From contig JANOFL010000074.1 in assembly GCA_031405895.1 (NCBI GenBank), positions 1-5,140 on the forward strand: DNA of 5,140 nucleotides. Direction: 5' to 3'. The notes under the pieces were generated by a model. It did no database searches and had not been told where the DNA came from. It worked only from the letters and a program-made list of their open reading frames with translations. Source of the stretch: BJ22 sp031405895 (GTDB lineage: Bacteria; Planctomycetota; Planctomycetia; Pirellulales; Pirellulaceae). Below are positions 1 through 5,140 of the stretch, one piece after another (position 1 is the stretch's first letter; each line of letters begins with the position of its first letter). The translations under genes and the position numbers were made by a program.

Positions 1-205
1 GCCGACCCGCGAAGAACAGATTTCGATGCTGGTCGGTCAAATTCTCGGCCCGGGAAGCAAACTGGCCGGGCAGCTCAAGGGCCCCGGCGGCAAGCTGGCC
101 AGCCAGATCAGCCAGATTGTCGAAAAAGGCGGCGATTCAGAGGCCGCGCCGGCAGGTGAACCCGCAGGTGAATCTGCGGGCGATACAGCAGGCGAGACCG
201 GCTGA
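1..205 (+). CDS. rplJ: 50S ribosomal protein L10, C-terminal fragment
   Basis: The gene enters from outside the window; base 1 finishes a split codon, complete codons run from base 2, and TGA is at 203-205, giving 67 visible residues. The segment begins PTREEQISMLVGQILGPGSK and continues with KLAGQLKGPGGKLASQISQIVEKGG, which I recognise as the end of bacterial L10, where the C-terminal helix follows the globular rRNA-binding domain. In the family this helix binds the N-terminal domains of L7/L12 dimers and so holds the stalk on the 50S subunit; that role is family knowledge. After the helix (about visible residues 32-44) comes an acidic Ala/Gly/Glu tail of about 20 residues that looks disordered. 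The identification is supported by position: the next genes are rplL and rpoB in the classical order. The rRNA-binding part and the promoter/autoregulatory leader lie upstream and cannot be judged. Confidence 0.9.
   Translation, partial: PTREEQISMLVGQILGPGSKLAGQLKGPGGKLASQISQIVEKGGDSEAAPAGEPAGESAGDTAGETG
152..199 (+). repeat. Degenerate AGE(P/S/T) tetrapeptide repeat in the L10 tail
   Basis: Four consecutive 12-nt units encode AGEP, AGES, AGDT and AGET, just before the final Gly and stop of rplJ. The first two units are nearly identical in DNA (GCAGGTGAA then CCC or TCT); the last two have drifted at synonymous positions, so this looks like an older in-frame expansion under selection for composition, not a recent slippage event. 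The tail is acidic and probably unstructured. No function is claimed. Confidence 0.6.
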
Positions 206-285
206 ATGGCTGACTGACAGGCTGTCATTGACAAATGCGGGAGCAAATTCCGGGCCGGTTTCCGATCAATCGGGTGCTTTGGCCC

Positions 286-314
286 TTATCAACTCAACTT
301 CCAGGCGGTAAATT
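286..314 (+). promoter_or_regulatory. Weak candidate sigma70-type promoter upstream of rplL
   Basis: In the 174-nt rplJ-rplL spacer, TTATCA (286-291) and TAAATT (309-314) are separated by exactly 17 nt, each matching four of six consensus bases. The surrounding stretch, about 283-316, is locally AT-richer than the rest of the spacer. Transcription would start near 321, giving a leader of about 60 nt before the rplL start. An internal promoter would help make L7/L12 in excess over L10, as stalk stoichiometry requires, but the match is weak and planctomycete promoter consensus is poorly known to me. Confidence 0.2.
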
Positions 315-362
315 CTCCAGTTCGGCCAGTGCGGGGCACCGGTCGGCTGGGCGGACCAAACG

Positions 363-371
363 AAAGGGTGA
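363..371 (+). promoter_or_regulatory. Ribosome-binding site of rplL (moderate)
   Basis: AAAGGGTGA ends 8 nt before the ATG at 380; its AAGG core (364-367) is 12 nt upstream, a slightly long spacing. It is the only purine-rich SD-like stretch near the possible starts, and it supports the ATG at 380 over the upstream GTG at 329. The match to the anti-SD is partial. Confidence 0.45.
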
Positions 372-379
372 CTCGAGCA

Positions 380-787
380 ATGTCTGATTCTGCGACCATG
401 GAATTTTCGGCTGCGGCCCGGGATTTGGGCGACAAGATTGTGGGCTTGACCCTCAAGCAGGCCAAAGAACTGAGCGACTATCTCAAGGACGTCCACGGCA
501 TCGAAGCCGCCGCGGGTGGCATGGCGATGGTCATGCCGCAAGGTGGTGGCGGTGCCGCCGAGGCACCGGTCGTCAAGACCGAGTTCGACGTCATTCTTTC
601 CGCCCACGGCGACAAGAAGCTCGACGTGGTCAAGGTGGTCAAGACCATCACTGGTGCGTCGCTGATGGACGCCAAGAAGATGGTTGAGAGCTGCCCGGCC
701 AAACTCAAGGAAGCGGTCAGCAAGGAAGACGCCGAGAAGATCAAGAAGGAAATCGAAGCGGTTGGTGGAGTTGTCGAGCTGAAGTAG
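380..787 (+). CDS. rplL: 50S ribosomal protein L7/L12
   Basis: This 135-residue protein (E. coli L7/L12 has about 120) forms the mobile stalk dimers that recruit IF2, EF-Tu, EF-G and release factors to the 50S subunit and stimulate their GTPase activity. The N-terminal dimerisation/L10-binding domain is about residues 1-42 (DKIVGLTLKQAKELSDYLKD). A flexible Gly/Ala-rich hinge spans about 43-65 and includes a GGGG run. The C-terminal factor-binding domain is 66-135, starting KTEFDVIL and ending VVELK. In the factor-binding helix, the usual GLGLKEAK of family members is GASLMDAK (92-99), and the Lys/Arg pair K70/R73 of E. coli is K85/K88 here. I chose ATG 380 because of the SD-like AAAGGGTGA and the normal N-terminus; a GTG at 329 would add 17 atypical residues, and an ATG at 398 would remove the first six. 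It follows rplJ by 174 nt and precedes rpoB by 445 nt. Confidence 0.95.
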   Translation: MSDSATMEFSAAARDLGDKIVGLTLKQAKELSDYLKDVHGIEAAAGGMAMVMPQGGGGAAEAPVVKTEFDVILSAHGDKKLDVVKVVKTITGASLMDAKKMVESCPAKLKEAVSKEDAEKIKKEIEAVGGVVELK

Positions 788-850
788 CTGGAGGGGACCG
801 CCGGGGTTCCGGGCGGGGCAAGGGGCAATTGCGTTGGCCTTCAACGCTGA

Positions 851-872
851 CCGGGCTGCACCATCAGCCCGG
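851..872 (+). promoter_or_regulatory. GC-rich hairpin downstream of rplL (possible attenuator or processing site)
   Basis: CCGGGCTG (851-858) pairs perfectly with CAGCCCGG (865-872) around a 6-nt loop, 64 nt after the rplL stop. No T-run follows (the next bases are CCCTTGCATC), so it is not a canonical intrinsic terminator. Full termination here would silence rpoB unless another promoter exists, so partial attenuation, a 3' stability element for rplL mRNA or a cleavage site fit better. Only the pairing is seen; the role is inferred. Confidence 0.4.
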
Positions 873-1185
873 CCCTTGCATCGCGAGGAGGCCCGTTCGC
901 AGCGCGACCAGGTGGTTGGTCCACGGTCGCTGGTTGCGGACAAGGTGCCCGGCTGGTTCCTGACGACTTTGGCAAACCTGGAGTCAGCGGTTGCAGGCAG
1001 GGCAGGGCGGCCCGTTGCGACCGGAATGGGCTGACTCCCTGGATCGGCAACCGTTCACTCGCCCGACGTTCGCTTTGTGGCTGCAAAACCAGCTCCCATT
1101 TTTCGGCTGGCGTTCGCCCTGGGAAGGGGTGCGCGCCGGTCCTGTCGTTTTCGAATGGCAGCTTTCGTTGCCGTTTCTCGCCCGT

Positions 1186-1203
1186 GGTCCCCTGCGCGGG
1201 ACC
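1186..1203 (+). promoter_or_regulatory. Hairpin just upstream of the rpoB ribosome-binding site
   Basis: GGTCCC (1186-1191) pairs with GGGACC (1198-1203) around the loop CTGCGC; two further U-G/G-U pairs at 1184-1185 with 1204-1205 could extend the stem. The stem ends about 10 nt before the SD at 1215, so it could influence ribosome loading on rpoB or mark mRNA processing. Six bp can arise by chance in such GC-rich DNA, so confidence is low. Confidence 0.3.
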
Positions 1204-1214
1204 GTTCGCTGACC

Positions 1215-1221
1215 GGGAGGT
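1215..1221 (+). promoter_or_regulatory. Strong ribosome-binding site of rpoB
   Basis: GGGAGGT is a near-complete anti-SD complement, 11 nt before the ATG at 1233. It fixes that ATG as the start, and the translated N-terminus agrees with the family. It is clearly better than the rplL SD-like site. Confidence 0.7.
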
Positions 1222-1232
1222 AATCCGCACGC

Positions 1233-4967
<3,735 letters not shown>

Positions 4968-4992
4968 CATCCCGCCCGTTCCAGGACTGACG

Positions 4993-5079
4993 AAAATGAG
5001 CCTGAGGCGCTAGCCGATTTCCTCAGATGTGAGCCAATGGTTAAACCAGCGGACTCGGCTAGCGCCTCAGGCTCATTTT
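4993..5079 (+). terminator. Candidate A/T-tract-flanked stem-loop after rpoB (terminator or extragenic repeat)
   Basis: At the centre of the larger repeat, GAGCCTGAGGCGCTAGCCGA (4998-5017) pairs with its complement at 5055-5074; AAAAT lies before the left arm (4993-4997) and ATTTT after the right arm (5075-5079). A GC-rich stem between A and T tracts is the layout of a bidirectional intrinsic terminator, although the 37-nt loop is long and the T-run is only four bases. Inside the loop, TGGTTAAACCA (5038-5048) can form a small 4-bp hairpin. A terminator between rpoB and rpoC would be unusual. The GCCTGAGGCGCTAGC core resembles, from memory only, intergenic repeats of planctomycete genomes. The right half may be artefactual, in which case this call falls. 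Confidence 0.35.
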
Positions 5080-5140
5080 CGTCAGTCCTGGAACGGGCGG
5101 GATGTCAGGTCCGCCGTTTTTCAAGCTGCATGTTGAGGGC

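Larger units (their letters stand above)
788..1232. other. 445-nt rplL-rpoB spacer, no convincing gene
   Basis: No open frame here has an SD plus recognisable protein; the short frames present (for example 834-1034 and 991-1212) translate to Arg/Pro/Gly-rich low-complexity sequence, as expected by chance in GC-rich DNA. What the spacer holds is a perfect 8-bp hairpin near its start, a 6-bp hairpin just before the rpoB RBS, a 5-bp stem with a long loop (1089-1093 with 1106-1110), an 11-bp direct repeat CGCTGACCGGG (845-855 and 1207-1217), and four copies of CGTTCGC (894-900, 1067-1073, 1111-1117, 1203-1209). In E. coli the equivalent gap holds a transcription attenuator and an RNase III processing site, so a similar role in uncoupling beta from ribosomal protein synthesis is a reasonable inference. 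I see no clear promoter. Confidence 0.6.

Noticed and set aside
228..233. Perfect TTGACA (-35 consensus) after rplJ
   Set aside because: The -10 position 16-18 nt downstream is GC-rich (CCGGGCC region), so no usable promoter is formed.
215..285. Small hairpins after rplJ (TGACA/TGTCA at 215-227; CCGA/TCGG at 262-273 within GGGCC/GGCCC at 252-285)
   Set aside because: The stems are only 4-5 bp and no T-run follows, so they are too weak to call as terminators.
329..379. N-terminal extension of L7/L12 from a GTG at 329
   Set aside because: The extra residues do not resemble any L7/L12 N-terminus, and the ATG at 380 has an SD-like sequence and the expected length.
5101..5140. A second, antisense rpoB gene copy starting at the window end
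   Set aside because: Only the mirrored 3' end is visible; with exact symmetry to the last base, an artefact is likelier than a true second gene, so no CDS is annotated.

Overview
The window carries the end of the ribosomal-stalk/RNA-polymerase operon of a bacterium, all on the + strand: the last 67 codons of rplJ (ribosomal protein L10), a complete rplL (L7/L12), a complete rpoB (RNA polymerase beta subunit, 1244 residues), then about 170 bases dominated by a large inverted repeat. The DNA is GC-rich, with G/C-ending codons throughout. The beta subunit reads like a planctomycete (Pirellula/Gemmata-like) protein as I remember those sequences: it has the N-terminal IPPDLTKIQTASYEAFLQ block, the SQVVDQTNPLSQLTHERRL version of the rifampicin region, and only a modest insertion before the catalytic GDKMAGRHGNKG motif instead of the large proteobacterial inserts. 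I rate Planctomycetota as likely, but no search was run.

Layout: 1-205 is the C-terminal tail of L10, ending in a degenerate AGE(P/S/T) tetrapeptide repeat. Positions 206-379 are a 174-nt spacer with a weak candidate promoter and an SD-like sequence. Positions 380-787 are rplL. Positions 788-1232 are a 445-nt spacer with no convincing gene but with two GC-rich hairpins, one of them just upstream of a strong GGGAGGT ribosome-binding site. Positions 1233-4967 are rpoB. From 4932 to the last base there is a perfect inverted repeat with 86-bp arms around a 37-nt loop; its arms include the last 11 sense codons and stop of rpoB.

How the genes work together: L10 anchors L7/L12 dimers on the 50S subunit to form the stalk that recruits translation factors, and beta is half of the RNA polymerase catalytic centre. 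Co-transcription of stalk genes with rpoB(-rpoC) is the classical arrangement. rpoC would be expected next but is not in the window.

The operon itself is ordinary. The feature that the gene content does not explain is the terminal inverted repeat. Because it mirrors protein-coding sequence exactly and runs to the last base, an assembly or library fold-back artefact is the leading explanation. A shorter 20-bp stem at its centre, flanked by A and T tracts, could be a genuine terminator or dispersed extragenic repeat. I found no convincing new biological system.
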